Source: Halopseudomonas salina
GTDB taxonomy: Bacteria; Pseudomonadota; Gammaproteobacteria; Pseudomonadales; Pseudomonadaceae
Length of the DNA stretch: 64,000 bases
Reading direction: 5' to 3'
NCBI RefSeq assembly: GCF_008641105.1
Contig: NZ_VTTI01000007.1
Coordinates: forward strand, 1 to 64,000
Both the position numbers and the translations under genes were made by a program. Below the pieces are notes generated by a model. The model had not been told where the DNA came from. It worked only from the letters and a program-made list of their open reading frames with translations, and did not search any database. The first letter of the stretch is position 1. Every line of letters begins with the position of its first letter. This document shows, piece after piece, positions 18,533 to 28,189 of the stretch.

Positions 18533-19827
18533 CAGCGCCGCCCTATGCCGTAATACTCAAACCCGCACTCCTTTATAAAGGCGGGCTCCCATACATTGCG
18601 GCCGTCCAGCAGTACCGGGGTATTCATCACTGCCTTGAGTCGAGCCAGGTCAGGGCTCCAGTAGGCCTTCCATTCGGTCACCAGCATCAGGGCGTCAGCA
18701 CCATCCGCTGCTTCATAAGGATCGTCATGCAGCACCAGGTCATCACGCTCGCCCGCCCACTCGGCCAGCGCCGGCAATGCACGGGGGTCATGCACATGCA
18801 CCTCCACACCCTGGGCCCAGAGCGCCTCGAGCAGTTTCAGTGAGGGCGCGTTATCGATACGGGTGGAGGTCGGCTTGAATGCCACGCCCCACATCGCCAC
18901 CTTGCGGCCGCGCAAATGGGTGCCGTAGCGCTCCCACAACTTGCGAAACAGCACCTCTTTCTGGCGCTCATTGATCTGCAACACCTGATCCAGCAACTGC
19001 GGCTGCATGCCGCTGTGCTGCAGGGTACTCGCCAAACTCATCACATCACGGGAAAAGGCCTGCCCGCCAAAACCGCAACCAGGGTACAAGTAGGCATCGC
19101 CAATACGCTTGTCCGCACCCATACCCTGGCGCACCCGGTCGATATCCACATTCAGGTTATCCGCCAGGTTGGCCATATCGTTCATATAGCTCAAACGCGT
19201 TGCCAACATCCCGTTGATGGCCAACTTGGTAAACTCCGCTTCCCGCGGTTGCATCAGCATGATCGCGTTGCGGCGCCGATTGAACGGCCGCAAAAGCTCA
19301 GAGACGAGATTGCGTGCCCAATCAACGTCCGTACCCAACAACCAGCGATCCGCACGCATAAATCCGGCAATAGCATCACCTTCCGTCAGCAGGTCCGGCA
19401 GGCTGACCGCCGCACAGGTATTTTGCCCGCCAGCGCAACGGGCTTGCAGGCTAGCCTGCAATGCCTCGGTACTGCCCACAGGAAAGGTAGACTGATTGAC
19501 TACCAACCAGTCACGACCTGCGTTCAGTGGCAGCTGTTGAATAATGCCGTGGGCCTCGTGCAGAAGGTCCGGACTCAATGCCAGCCAGACAACAGCGCTG
19601 CGCTCGCCGGGCAGATCAGTGATGCCCGCAAAATCCAGGCGCTTTGCCTGCACCTGTTCAGCGATCATGGCGGCCAGGCCAGGCTCGCGATAAGGGCAAT
19701 TCCCTGTCCTGAGTCCGTCCGCCATTTGTGCATCTGCAAGGTGCAGTCGCACAGTATTACCGCTGGAAGCCAAAGCCGCAGCGCTAACCAGTGCACAAAG
19801 GGTGTCGCCGTAAACATCAAGATTCAT
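18532..19827 (-). CDS. Degenerate UDP-glucose/GDP-mannose dehydrogenase-like protein, copy 1
   Basis: A 431-residue member of the nucleotide-sugar dehydrogenase family by overall pattern: [32 protein letters not shown] and a C-terminal [16 protein letters not shown]. Two key sites are altered. The Rossmann GxGYVG motif is absent (the N-terminus reads [19 protein letters not shown]). The catalytic Cys of the usual GGSCFPKD is Ala257 ([13 protein letters not shown]), with Arg for Lys. The usual PEFLREG reads PDLLTEG. K201 and N205 of the sugar site are kept. Oxidation by the normal two-step mechanism is therefore unlikely; a regulatory or binding role is possible. It is coupled to pgi and divergent from wzb. 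The start at the ATG preceded by AGGTG was chosen. Confidence 0.8.
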   Translation of the reverse strand: MNLDVYGDTLCALVSAAALASSGNTVRLHLADAQMADGLRTGNCPYREPGLAAMIAEQVQAKRLDFAGITDLPGERSAVVWLALSPDLLHEAHGIIQQLPLNAGRDWLVVNQSTFPVGSTEALQASLQARCAGGQNTCAAVSLPDLLTEGDAIAGFMRADRWLLGTDVDWARNLVSELLRPFNRRRNAIMLMQPREAEFTKLAINGMLATRLSYMNDMANLADNLNVDIDRVRQGMGADKRIGDAYLYPGCGFGGQAFSRDVMSLASTLQHSGMQPQLLDQVLQINERQKEVLFRKLWERYGTHLRGRKVAMWGVAFKPTSTRIDNAPSLKLLEALWAQGVEVHVHDPRALPALAEWAGERDDLVLHDDPYEAADGADALMLVTEWKAYWSPDLARLKAVMNTPVLLDGRNVWEPAFIKECGFEYYGIGRR

Positions 19828-19965
19828 TGTCAGCACCTGCAAAAAACGTGATGCCCGTCCCGGAATACCGTACTAGAGCTTCCTATCTGACCCCCGACGA
19901 AAAAACAGTTCCCTCTAAAAACCCACCCTATTACGGCAAGTTAGGCAAGTCATCCAAATTTCATC

Positions 19966-19995
19966 TTAACTCGGCACCCTATGTCGGCGTAGAAT
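19966..19995 (+). promoter_or_regulatory. Candidate sigma-70 promoter of the polysaccharide operon
   Basis: TTAACT (19966-19971) and TAGAAT (19990-19995) are separated by 18 bp. The -10 box matches the consensus at 5 of 6 positions and the -35 at 4 of 6. It lies about 65 bp upstream of the ops element, the correct order for RfaH loading during transcription. Confidence 0.5.
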
Positions 19996-20061
19996 ATGCA
20001 TTGCATCACGTGACACGACAATCTGGCAGCCCGTTTTCAGGAAATCGACACTAAATCCTGG

Positions 20062-20073
20062 GGCGGTAGCGTG
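20062..20073 (+). promoter_or_regulatory. ops element in a JUMPstart-like sequence
   Basis: GGCGGTAGCGTG is a full match to the ops core at which RfaH is recruited to paused RNA polymerase. The preceding bases (CTAAATCCTGG) resemble the end of the JUMPstart sequence found ahead of enterobacterial capsule, O-antigen and colanic acid operons. It lies 111 bp upstream of wzb in the direction of transcription. rfaH is encoded at 47262-47789. Confidence 0.85.
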
Positions 20074-20184
20074 TCTGAAGCACCATTTATGTGCGCGTTA
20101 TAGTCTTGACCGCACAGCGAACGACCACTACATTCAAAGCGCTACAGGCATGAAAGCGCCGCAACGCAGAGCCCGATTTCATAC

Positions 20185-20619
20185 ATGTTCAAATCCATCC
20201 TTGTTGTATGCGTTGGCAACATATGCCGTAGCCCCATGGCCGAAGCCATGCTGCTCGAGCAATGCCGTACCAAAGGCATCAAGGTCGCTTCTGCAGGTGT
20301 CGGCGCTCTGGTCGGCAAACCCATGGATGCCACAGCCCTGGAGATTCTTCAGGAAAACGGCCTGGACCACCCCACCCACCAGGCCCGTCAGTTAACACGC
20401 GAAATAGCACACCAATACGATTTAATCCTGACCATGGAGCCGCGCCATGTGCACGATATTCTGCGCATCGCACCCGAGGCGCGCGGCAAAACCTTTCTGC
20501 TCGGCAAATGGCAATCAGACAAGCCCATACCCGACCCATACCGTCAACAACGACCCGCTTTCGAGCACGTATACAAACTGATCAGCGAAGGCACTGCCAG
20601 CTGGTCAAAGCACCTGTAA
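20185..20619 (+). CDS. wzb: Low-molecular-weight protein-tyrosine phosphatase
   Basis: Removes phosphate from the tyrosine kinase Wzc and so keeps the polymerisation-export cycle running. The 144 residues show the catalytic loop C9-X5-R15-S (CVGNICRSPMAEA) and the general-acid Asp in PIPDPYR near residue 115. It directly precedes wzc, as in colanic acid and group 4 (etp-etk) loci. It is the first gene behind the ops element. Confidence 0.95.
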   Translation: MFKSILVVCVGNICRSPMAEAMLLEQCRTKGIKVASAGVGALVGKPMDATALEILQENGLDHPTHQARQLTREIAHQYDLILTMEPRHVHDILRIAPEARGKTFLLGKWQSDKPIPDPYRQQRPAFEHVYKLISEGTASWSKHL

Positions 20620-20655
20620 CCTCATTCCATATTGATCGACTGCCAAAGGGCCTAC

Positions 20656-22881
20656 ATGCAAAACAATACACCCCCGGTTCAAGACCACCGCGATGATGAC
20701 GAGATTGACCTGCTCACCCTGCTGGGAGCCTTGATAGACGGCAAGTGGATAATAATAGGCTTCACGGTCCTGTTCGCAATCATTGGCGTGGCCTATGCCC
20801 TGCTGGCCACACCCATCTACCAGGCCAACGCTCTGCTGCAGATAGAAGAAAAGTCGCCCAGCATGACCGGCTTGAGTGAAATCTCAGAGATGTTCGGCAG
20901 CACACCTGTAGCCGTCACTGAAATTGAGCTGCTCAAGTCCCGCACCGTCATTGGCCAGGCAGTAGAGAACCTCAAGCTCGATATCGTCGCTGAGCCCAAA
21001 TACTTCCCCGGCATTGGCAACTGGGCAGCCCGCCGCTACCAGCGCAATGAGGCTAACGAAGTCGCAGAGCCTTGGCTCGGCCTGGACTCCTTTGCCTGGG
21101 GTGGTGAAGAGCTGGATATCTTCCAACTGGAAGTACCACCCGGCTATCTGGGCAAAACCCTGATTCTCACCGCACAGGAAGCAGGCACCTTTACCCTTCA
21201 AGATCAGGACGGTGTGCTGCTGATAGAGGGCAACACCCTGGAGCAGATTGACCGGGACGGCTTCAAGATTCAGGTGCAGGCCCTGGTAGCCCGCCCGGGC
21301 ACCGAGTTTCTGATTACCAAGCACCGCATGCTCAACAGCATCATCTCCTATCAACAAGAACTGGGCGCAAGCGAAAAAGGCAAGGATTCCGGCATTATCA
21401 GCCTGAGCATGCAGCATGAAAGCCCCGCCCAGGCCACACGCATCCTGAATGAAGTCAGCCGCCTGTACGTACTCCAGAACGTAGCCCGCAACTCGGCCGA
21501 GGCAGCCCAAAGCCTGGAGTTTATCCGCGAACAGCTCCCCGTCGTACGCCAGGAGCTGGAACGCTATGAACAAGCATTGAACGAATACCAGATCAGCACC
21601 CAGTCCGTAGACATCACCATCGAGACACAGGCCATACTCGACCAGATCGTCGAGCTCGACACCATGATCTCCGAACTCAATCTGCGCCGCGCCGAGATGG
21701 AGCGCCGCTTCACCCGTGAGCACCCCAACTACCAGGCCATGCTGGTACAGATGCAGCAATTGGAGCGCCAAAAGGCAGACCTGGAAGCACGCGTTGGCGA
21801 CCTTCCCTCCACCCAGCAGGAGCTGCTTCGCCTCAAACGTGACGTAGCCGTAACCACGGAAATTTACACCGCCCTGCTCAACAGCTCACAGGAGCTGGAC
21901 GTATTGCGGGCAGGCACAGTCGGCAACGTGCGCATCATCGATGAAGCAGCAGCCAATGTGGAAGAGCCCGTCAAGCCCAAGAAGGCATTGATCGCTATTG
22001 TCGCCACCCTGCTCGGCGGCTTTATCGGCGTCGCTCTGGTGCTACTGCGCCACGCTATGAACCGCGGCGTGGAAGACCCGGACGTGATCGAAAACCTTGG
22101 CTTGCCGGTATATGCAGCAATCCCCTTCAGCAAAGATCAGGAAGTGCTGGAGAAATACACTAAAGGCCGTAACCGCGATGCCTATAGCGGCTCCTTGCTA
22201 TTGGCCATTAGCAACCCCGCAGACCTGTCCGTAGAGTCCCTGCGCAGCCTGCGTACCAGCCTGCACTTCGCGCGGCTGGAGGCCAAGAACAACATCCTGA
22301 TGATCTCAGGCCCAAGTCCATCGGTGGGCAAATCATTCGTATCGGTAAACCTGGCAGCCATCATCGCCCAGGCCGGCCAAAAGGTACTGTTGATCGACGG
22401 CGACATGCGCAAAGGCTATCTGAACAAGATGTTCCGCATGGCTCCAGAGAACGGCCTGTCTGAACTGCTCTCCGCCCGCATCACCAGCAACGATGCGATC
22501 CACAGCACCGAGGTGGAAAACCTGTTCGTGGTACCACGCGGCCAGATCCCACCAAATCCATCAGAACTATTGATGCACGCCAACTTCAGCAGCTTCCTGG
22601 ATAACGTCAAGGATGAGTACGACATGATCATCATCGACACCCCGCCGATACTGGCCGTGACCGACGCTGCCATCGTTGGCCGCCAGGTGGGCATGTCATT
22701 GATCGTCACCCGTTTTGGCCTCAACTCCGCCAAGGAAATAGAAGTAACCAAGCGCCGCTTTGAGCAGAACGACATCCAGCTCAAGGGCGCCATTTTCAAC
22801 GCCGTGGAAAAGAAAGCCAGCGCCTATGGTTACGGCAATTACGGTTACTACAATTACGAATACAAGTCCGACAAGAGTTGA
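20656..22881 (+). CDS. wzc: Polysaccharide co-polymerase and tyrosine autokinase
   Basis: Inner-membrane protein that sets chain length and couples polymerisation to export by Wza. The 741 residues have an N-terminal Wzz domain with a first membrane span near 35-55, a long periplasmic coiled-coil part, a second span near 445-465, and a cytoplasmic BY-kinase domain. Walker A (SVGKSFVS), Walker A' (LLIDGDMRKG) and Walker B (IIIDTPP) are present. The C-terminal tail has seven tyrosines (724-736, YGYGNYGYYNYEY), the autophosphorylation cluster. The ATG with AAAGGG upstream is preferred to an earlier TTG. Confidence 0.95.
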   Translation: MQNNTPPVQDHRDDDEIDLLTLLGALIDGKWIIIGFTVLFAIIGVAYALLATPIYQANALLQIEEKSPSMTGLSEISEMFGSTPVAVTEIELLKSRTVIGQAVENLKLDIVAEPKYFPGIGNWAARRYQRNEANEVAEPWLGLDSFAWGGEELDIFQLEVPPGYLGKTLILTAQEAGTFTLQDQDGVLLIEGNTLEQIDRDGFKIQVQALVARPGTEFLITKHRMLNSIISYQQELGASEKGKDSGIISLSMQHESPAQATRILNEVSRLYVLQNVARNSAEAAQSLEFIREQLPVVRQELERYEQALNEYQISTQSVDITIETQAILDQIVELDTMISELNLRRAEMERRFTREHPNYQAMLVQMQQLERQKADLEARVGDLPSTQQELLRLKRDVAVTTEIYTALLNSSQELDVLRAGTVGNVRIIDEAAANVEEPVKPKKALIAIVATLLGGFIGVALVLLRHAMNRGVEDPDVIENLGLPVYAAIPFSKDQEVLEKYTKGRNRDAYSGSLLLAISNPADLSVESLRSLRTSLHFARLEAKNNILMISGPSPSVGKSFVSVNLAAIIAQAGQKVLLIDGDMRKGYLNKMFRMAPENGLSELLSARITSNDAIHSTEVENLFVVPRGQIPPNPSELLMHANFSSFLDNVKDEYDMIIIDTPPILAVTDAAIVGRQVGMSLIVTRFGLNSAKEIEVTKRRFEQNDIQLKGAIFNAVEKKASAYGYGNYGYYNYEYKSDKS

Positions 22882-22888
22882 GATCTTT

Positions 22889-22922
22889 AACAGGGCTAGC
22901 AGGTGCTAGCTCTGTTACTTTT
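22889..22922 (+). terminator. Rho-independent terminator after wzc
   Basis: A 12-bp stem with one imperfect pair (AACAGGGCTAGC / GCTAGCTCTGTT), loop AGGT, then ACTTTT. It starts 8 bp after the wzc stop and would reduce read-through into ugd unless RfaH-modified polymerase ignores it. Confidence 0.65.
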
Positions 22923-23004
22923 CATGATGCATCCCTGCAGAAGTAGCTTGGCCATTCTCCTCCTTCCAAGACAACCCCATTCTGTAACTATCTGGTAACC
23001 AGCT

Positions 23005-24171
23005 ATGAAAATCGCAGTCGCAGGCACAGGCTACGTAGGCCTGTCCAATGCCGTACTACTAGCCCAGCATAACGAAGTCATCGCACTGGATATCGTCCAG
23101 GAAAAGGTCGATCTGATCAACCAGAAAAGTTCCCCAATAGCGGATGCGGAAATAGAAGACTATCTCGCTAACAAGACTTTGAATCTCAAAGCAACGACCA
23201 ACAAAGCTGAAGCCTTCGACGGTGCGCAATTTGTTATCGTAGCAACTCCTACAGATTACGATCCTGAAACTAATTACTTCAATACCAAAAGCGTGGAAGC
23301 AGTTATTGCCGACGTAACGGCGATAAATCCGAATGCCACCATTGTGATTAAATCAACCGTACCAGTTGGCTATACCAAAGCTCTAAAAGAACAGCTAAAC
23401 AATCCGAATATCATCTTCTCGCCTGAGTTCCTACGTGAGGGCAAAGCGCTTTATGACAACCTGTACCCCTCAAGAATTATCGTAGGAGAACAAAGTGAGC
23501 GGGCTCAGATCTTTGCCAACATGCTTAAGCAAGGCGCCTTGAAAACAGGCCCGCAAATACTGCTGACGAACTCAACTGAGGCTGAAGCCATCAAATTGTT
23601 TGCCAATACCTATCTAGCTATGCGGGTAGCCTATTTCAATGAATTGGACACTTATGCAGAAAGCCATGGTTTGGATACCCGTCAGATCATAGAAGGTGTG
23701 TGCTTGGACCAACGGATAGGTAGCCACTATAACAACCCATCATTTGGTTATGGCGGGTATTGCCTGCCGAAAGATACCAAGCAGTTGCTAGCGAACTATG
23801 CTGATGTACCTAGCACTATGATCAAAGCAATCGTAGAGGCTAACACAACGAGAAAAGACTTCATTGCCAACGCCATTATTAAACGAAAACCTAAAGTCGT
23901 AGGCATTTATCGCTTGGTAATGAAAAGCGGTTCAGATAATTTCAGGGCCTCCGCGATACAAGGTGTAATGAAACGCATAAAAGCCAAAGGCATAGAAGTA
24001 ATTGTATTCGAACCATCACTTGAAGAAGATAATTTCTATAACTCTAGGGTTATTAATGACCTGGCATTATTCAAACAAGAAAGCGACATTATTCTGGCTA
24101 ACCGCATACAATCCGAGCTAGAAGACGTAAAAGAGAAAATCTACACCCGGGACCTTTTCGGCAACGATTAG
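23005..24171 (+). CDS. ugd: UDP-glucose 6-dehydrogenase
   Basis: Oxidises UDP-glucose to UDP-glucuronate. It has 388 residues, the length of E. coli Ugd. All hallmarks are intact: GTGYVGL at residues 7-13, [16 protein letters not shown] and the catalytic Cys253 in [10 protein letters not shown]. This is the functional dehydrogenase of the window, in contrast to the two degenerate relatives at 18532-19827 and 45016-46302. Its codon use is more AT-rich than that of wzc or cysC on either side, which suggests a separate origin. Confidence 0.95.
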   Translation: MKIAVAGTGYVGLSNAVLLAQHNEVIALDIVQEKVDLINQKSSPIADAEIEDYLANKTLNLKATTNKAEAFDGAQFVIVATPTDYDPETNYFNTKSVEAVIADVTAINPNATIVIKSTVPVGYTKALKEQLNNPNIIFSPEFLREGKALYDNLYPSRIIVGEQSERAQIFANMLKQGALKTGPQILLTNSTEAEAIKLFANTYLAMRVAYFNELDTYAESHGLDTRQIIEGVCLDQRIGSHYNNPSFGYGGYCLPKDTKQLLANYADVPSTMIKAIVEANTTRKDFIANAIIKRKPKVVGIYRLVMKSGSDNFRASAIQGVMKRIKAKGIEVIVFEPSLEEDNFYNSRVINDLALFKQESDIILANRIQSELEDVKEKIYTRDLFGND

Positions 24172-24227
24172 TTTTCGTTTAAAAATGATCTGCCCTAAAT
24201 TGCTACTCCCAAGCATGGATAACTATT

Positions 24228-24842
24228 ATGATTATCGAACCCAACAAGGATGTCGTCTGGCATCAGTACAAGGTCAACAAAGACCAGCGCTCCGACCAGA
24301 AGCGCCAACAACCCTGCATCATCTGGTTTACCGGGCTCAGTGGGTCGGGTAAATCCACCCTGGCCAACGCCGTAGAACAGAAATTGTTCGAACTCAACCA
24401 CCATACCTACCTGCTGGACGGTGATAATGTTCGTCACGGCCTGAACAAGGATCTCGGCTTCAGCGATCAGGACCGTCAGGAAAACATCCGCCGTATCGGC
24501 GAGTTGGCGGGGCTTTTCGTTGATTCCGGCCTGCTGGTATTAGCCGCGTTTATCTCTCCATTCCGCGCTGAACGTCGCCTAGTACGCGAGTTGGTGCAAC
24601 CAGGCGAGTTCATCGAAGTACACGTGGCCACACCGCTCAGTGCATGCGAACAGCGCGATCCCAAGGGCCTGTACAAGAAAGCCCGCGCCGGTGAAATCCG
24701 AAACTTCACTGGGATCGACTCGGACTATGAAGCTCCAGAAAACGCGGAGATCATAATCGACACATCCACACAGAGCCTCGAAGACTCTGTCAGCCAGATC
24801 ATCGGCTATCTCAAGGCAAAGCAGATACTGAAGGAGGCCTGA
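24228..24842 (+). CDS. cysC: Adenylylsulfate kinase
   Basis: Phosphorylates APS to PAPS, the universal sulfate donor. The 204 residues carry the P-loop GLSGSGKST and the downstream [15 protein letters not shown] and [10 protein letters not shown] motifs of APS kinases. It is separate from CysN here, not fused. The gene heads a block cysC-DHH-cysD-cysN within the polysaccharide cluster; it ends 1 bp before the DHH gene. In this place it is more likely to serve sulfotransferases than cysteine synthesis. Confidence 0.95.
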   Translation: MIIEPNKDVVWHQYKVNKDQRSDQKRQQPCIIWFTGLSGSGKSTLANAVEQKLFELNHHTYLLDGDNVRHGLNKDLGFSDQDRQENIRRIGELAGLFVDSGLLVLAAFISPFRAERRLVRELVQPGEFIEVHVATPLSACEQRDPKGLYKKARAGEIRNFTGIDSDYEAPENAEIIIDTSTQSLEDSVSQIIGYLKAKQILKEA

Positions 24843-24843
24843 G

Positions 24844-25815
24844 ATGGAACCCCGATATGACGTATTCAACGGCGATGCTGACGGTATCTGTGCATTGCTT
24901 CAATTGAGACTCGCAAACCCGGTGCACAGTTCCCTGGTAACGGGAGTAAAACGAGATATCGAGCTACTCCAGCAAGTACCAACAGATACCCCTGCCACGG
25001 TCACGGCGCTCGATATCAGCCTGGATAAAAACCGGAATGCAGTCGACGCTCTGCTAACAGCAGGCAGCACTGTTTTTTACTGCGATCACCACCACCCTGG
25101 GGATTCGCTGCCGGATCACCCCAATTTCACGGGTTTGATTGATACCAATGCCGCCACCTGCACAAGCCTGCTGATCGATCAGCACCTGAAGGGTCAGTTT
25201 CACAACTGGGCTATCACGGCAGCCTTCGGCGACAACCTCAACTCGGTTGCCAGTAAACTGGCCGTTGAGGCAGGCCTGGATGAGCAGCAGACTGAAGGCC
25301 TGAAACAACTGGGCATCTGCATCAATTACAACGGCTATGGCTCTAGCCTGCAGGACCTGCACTTTCACCCTGCCGACCTGTACCAGGCGCTATTGGCATA
25401 CCCTGACCCACTCCAACTATTGGTAGACAAGCCCGCCGCCTGGCAAAAGCTGAGTGACGGGTACCGGGAAGACATGGCAAAGGGTCTCGGAACGCCTGCA
25501 CTACACCATTGCGAGCAGGCAATTGTGGTGCAACTGCCAGACGAGCCATGGGCAAGACGCGTAAGCGGCGTACTTGGCAATGATCTTGCTAATCAATATC
25601 CGGAACAGGCATGTGCAGTCGTAACCAATGCTGAGCCAGGCTTTTATCTGATAAGCATTCGCGCGCCCCTGAACAATCGCACAGGCGCCGATGAATTAGC
25701 GCGCCAGTTCCCTTCCGGCGGTGGCCGCAAGGCTGCAGCCGGCATCAACAAATTACCTAGCGATCAGTTGGACACATTTATCCAGGCCATGGTCCGGCAA
25801 TGGCAGAAACAATGA
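24844..25815 (+). CDS. DHH-family phosphoesterase, candidate PAP phosphatase
   Basis: A 323-residue DHH/DHHA1 protein. Metal-binding motifs are seen at D11 and D13 (NGDADGI), in ALDISLD near residue 58 and in D81-H82-H83 (CDHHHPGD). The C-terminal DHHA1 substrate motif is [13 protein letters not shown] enzymes of the NrnA type cleave short RNAs and also dephosphorylate 3'-phosphoadenosine-5'-phosphate (pAp/PAP). Its place between cysC and cysD, overlapping or touching both neighbours, suggests that it removes PAP left by the two sulfotransferases, a job usually done by CysQ. That function is inferred; other phosphoesterase substrates remain possible. Confidence 0.8.
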   Translation: MEPRYDVFNGDADGICALLQLRLANPVHSSLVTGVKRDIELLQQVPTDTPATVTALDISLDKNRNAVDALLTAGSTVFYCDHHHPGDSLPDHPNFTGLIDTNAATCTSLLIDQHLKGQFHNWAITAAFGDNLNSVASKLAVEAGLDEQQTEGLKQLGICINYNGYGSSLQDLHFHPADLYQALLAYPDPLQLLVDKPAAWQKLSDGYREDMAKGLGTPALHHCEQAIVVQLPDEPWARRVSGVLGNDLANQYPEQACAVVTNAEPGFYLISIRAPLNNRTGADELARQFPSGGGRKAAAGINKLPSDQLDTFIQAMVRQWQKQ

Positions 25816-25829
25816 ATGAGGAAACTATC

Positions 25830-26744
25830 ATGACCCTGACACCACCCCGTCGGACCCACCTGAAACAGCTGGAAGCCGAATCCATTCATATCATCCGTGA
25901 AGTAGCCGCCGAGTTCGATAACCCGGTCATGCTTTACTCCATAGGTAAAGACAGCGCAGTGATGTTGCACTTGGCGCTGAAGGCCTTTGCACCCGGCAAA
26001 CCACCCTTCCCGCTTCTACACGTGGACACCACCTGGAAGTTCAAGGAAATGATCAGCTTCCGCGATCAACTGGCGGAAAACCTGGGCCTGAAACTGATTG
26101 TGCACATAAACCAGGAAGGCCTGGAGCAAGGCGTCGGCCCCTTCACCCACGGCAGTGCAAAGCATACTGATGTGATGAAGACCCAGTCACTCAAGCAAGC
26201 ATTGAACAAATACGGTTTTGATGCCGCCTTTGGCGGAGCAAGACGTGACGAAGAAAAATCCCGGGCAAAGGAACGCGTGTATTCCTTCCGCGACAAATTC
26301 CATCGCTGGGATCCAAAGAACCAGCGGCCAGAGCTCTGGAATATCTATAACGGCAAGGTCAACAAGGGCGAATCCATCCGCGTATTCCCCTTGTCCAACT
26401 GGACCGAACTGGACATCTGGCAGTACATATACAAGGAGAAGATCGATATCGTCCCCCTATATTTCGCCAAGGAACGCCCCGTAGTGGAACACGACGGCAC
26501 ACTCATCATGGTTGATGACGAGCGTATGCCGATAGGCCCCGATGACAAGGTAGAAATGAAGTCTGTTCGCTTTCGCACCCTTGGTTGCTATCCCTTGACT
26601 GGAGCAGTCGAATCCACCGCATCCACCCTGCCCGAAATCATCCAGGAAATGCTGCTAACCCGCACATCTGAGCGCCAGGGGCGCGTCATCGATCACGATG
26701 GCGCAGGCTCCATGGAAGAAAAGAAACGCCAGGGTTATTTCTAA
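25830..26744 (+). CDS. cysD: Sulfate adenylyltransferase subunit 2
   Basis: Catalytic subunit of ATP sulfurylase, which makes APS from ATP and sulfate with CysN. The 304 residues from [10 protein letters not shown] contain the PP-loop motif [14 protein letters not shown] and the family segments [17 protein letters not shown] and [19 protein letters not shown] text. GAGGAA stands 6 bp upstream of the chosen ATG; two earlier in-frame ATGs lack a ribosome site. The length fits E. coli CysD (302). Confidence 0.95.
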   Translation: MTLTPPRRTHLKQLEAESIHIIREVAAEFDNPVMLYSIGKDSAVMLHLALKAFAPGKPPFPLLHVDTTWKFKEMISFRDQLAENLGLKLIVHINQEGLEQGVGPFTHGSAKHTDVMKTQSLKQALNKYGFDAAFGGARRDEEKSRAKERVYSFRDKFHRWDPKNQRPELWNIYNGKVNKGESIRVFPLSNWTELDIWQYIYKEKIDIVPLYFAKERPVVEHDGTLIMVDDERMPIGPDDKVEMKSVRFRTLGCYPLTGAVESTASTLPEIIQEMLLTRTSERQGRVIDHDGAGSMEEKKRQGYF

Positions 26745-26773
26745 AAGCCAGCACAGTCATTAAGGAACATGTT

Positions 26774-28189
26774 ATGTCTCATCAAAGCGAATTGATCTCC
26801 ACCGATATCGAAGCCTACCTTAACCAGCACGAAAACAAGGACATGCTGCGTTTTCTAACCTGCGGCAACGTCGACGACGGCAAGTCCACCCTGATAGGGC
26901 GACTACTGTTCGATACCAACCTGATTTACGAAGATACATTGGCAGCAATGCACAAGGACAACGACCGGGTAGGCAACGCAGGCGAGGCCCTGGACCTAGC
27001 CCTGCTGGTCGATGGTCTGCAATCCGAGCGTGAACAAGGCATCACCATTGACGTAGCTTACCGCTACTTCTCTACCGAAAAGCGCAAGTTCATCATTGCA
27101 GATTGCCCTGGGCACGAGCAGTACACGCGCAACATGGCTACTGGCGCATCCACCTGTGACCTGGCTATCATCCTGATTGATGCCCGCCGTGGCGTACAGA
27201 CTCAGACCCGCCGCCACAGCTTTATCGCTTCCCTACTGGGCATAAAGCACATTGTGGTCGCCATTAACAAAATGGACCTGAAAGAGTACTCGCGCGAAGT
27301 ATTCGATAACATCCGCTTTGAATACCAGCAGCTGGCTGACAAGCTGAATCTGCACAATGTGCATTTCGTACCTGTCTCCGCCTTGAACGGTGACAACGTA
27401 GTCAACCGCAGCGAGCACATGCCCTGGTACGAGGGCCCAACGCTGATGGAAATCCTGGAAAGCGTGGAACTAGTAGAAGACGAGAACCTGACTGATCTCC
27501 GCTTCCCTGTTCAATACGTGAATCGACCCAATCTGGATTTCCGTGGGTTTTGCGGCACCTTGGCAAGTGGTGTTCTACGCCATGGCGATACCGTCATGAC
27601 GCTGCCTTCTCGAAAGACAAGCAAAGTGAAAAGCATCATCACTTACGAAGGCGAACTACAAGAAGCCTTTCCTGGTGACGCAATAACGGTGACACTGGAA
27701 GACGAAATAGACGTTTCACGCGGGGACACACTGGTAGACCCGGCAACACCGGCTGTTGTTGGGAAAGCCTTTAGTGCCCACGTTGTGTGGATGAGTGAAA
27801 AACCGCTCATCACAGGAAAGGAATACGGTTTCAAGCTCGGCACCAAAGTAACAACGGGCTATTTCACTAATATTCAACATGAAATAGACGTCAATACACT
27901 TGATACAATTCCAGGAACATCCTCCCTCGATCTAAACTCAATTGGCCAAGTTGATATAGAACTTACTGAAGATGCAGTTTTTGATAGGTACTGTAAACTC
28001 CCAAACACCGGTGCATTTGCTATCATTGATACGCTTACTAATGTAACCGTTGGTGCAGGTATGATATTGAGCCCCAAACCTTCTAAAAACGAAATAAGTC
28101 ACCCCCAAAAGAGCTACAACCAAGCAGAAAAGAATTTGAATCGCTTTATCAGAGAAAATTATCCCGAGTGGGAATGCCGTGAAATATAG
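26774..28189 (+). CDS. cysN: Sulfate adenylyltransferase subunit 1 (GTPase)
   Basis: Regulatory GTPase of ATP sulfurylase. The 471 residues show the G1 motif GNVDDGKST, G3 DCPGHEQY and G4 NKMD, followed by the two beta-barrel domains of an EF-Tu-like protein. It is not fused to CysC. Base composition changes within the gene: up to about 27.6 kb it resembles the GC-rich neighbours, whereas from about 27.8 kb to the stop codon use is AT-rich like the following wzx. This looks like a recombination junction inside the gene. Confidence 0.95.
   Translation: MSHQSELISTDIEAYLNQHENKDMLRFLTCGNVDDGKSTLIGRLLFDTNLIYEDTLAAMHKDNDRVGNAGEALDLALLVDGLQSEREQGITIDVAYRYFSTEKRKFIIADCPGHEQYTRNMATGASTCDLAIILIDARRGVQTQTRRHSFIASLLGIKHIVVAINKMDLKEYSREVFDNIRFEYQQLADKLNLHNVHFVPVSALNGDNVVNRSEHMPWYEGPTLMEILESVELVEDENLTDLRFPVQYVNRPNLDFRGFCGTLASGVLRHGDTVMTLPSRKTSKVKSIITYEGELQEAFPGDAITVTLEDEIDVSRGDTLVDPATPAVVGKAFSAHVVWMSEKPLITGKEYGFKLGTKVTTGYFTNIQHEIDVNTLDTIPGTSSLDLNSIGQVDIELTEDAVFDRYCKLPNTGAFAIIDTLTNVTVGAGMILSPKPSKNEISHPQKSYNQAEKNLNRFIRENYPEWECREI

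Larger units (their letters stand above)
19828..20184. other. Divergent control region of the polysaccharide locus
   Basis: A gap of 357 bp between the dehydrogenase-like gene and wzb, without a coding region. It carries a sigma-70-type promoter (19966-19995), an ops/JUMPstart element (20062-20073), and then about 110 bp of leader before wzb. A second weaker promoter-like pair, TTGACC-N17-TACATT (20106-20134), lies after the ops element. The Shine-Dalgarno sequence of wzb is weak. Confidence 0.6.

Noticed and set aside
20106..20134. TTGACC-N17-TACATT as main capsule promoter
   Set aside because: It lies downstream of the ops element, which must be transcribed to recruit RfaH. The pair at 19966-19995 is better placed and has a stronger -10.
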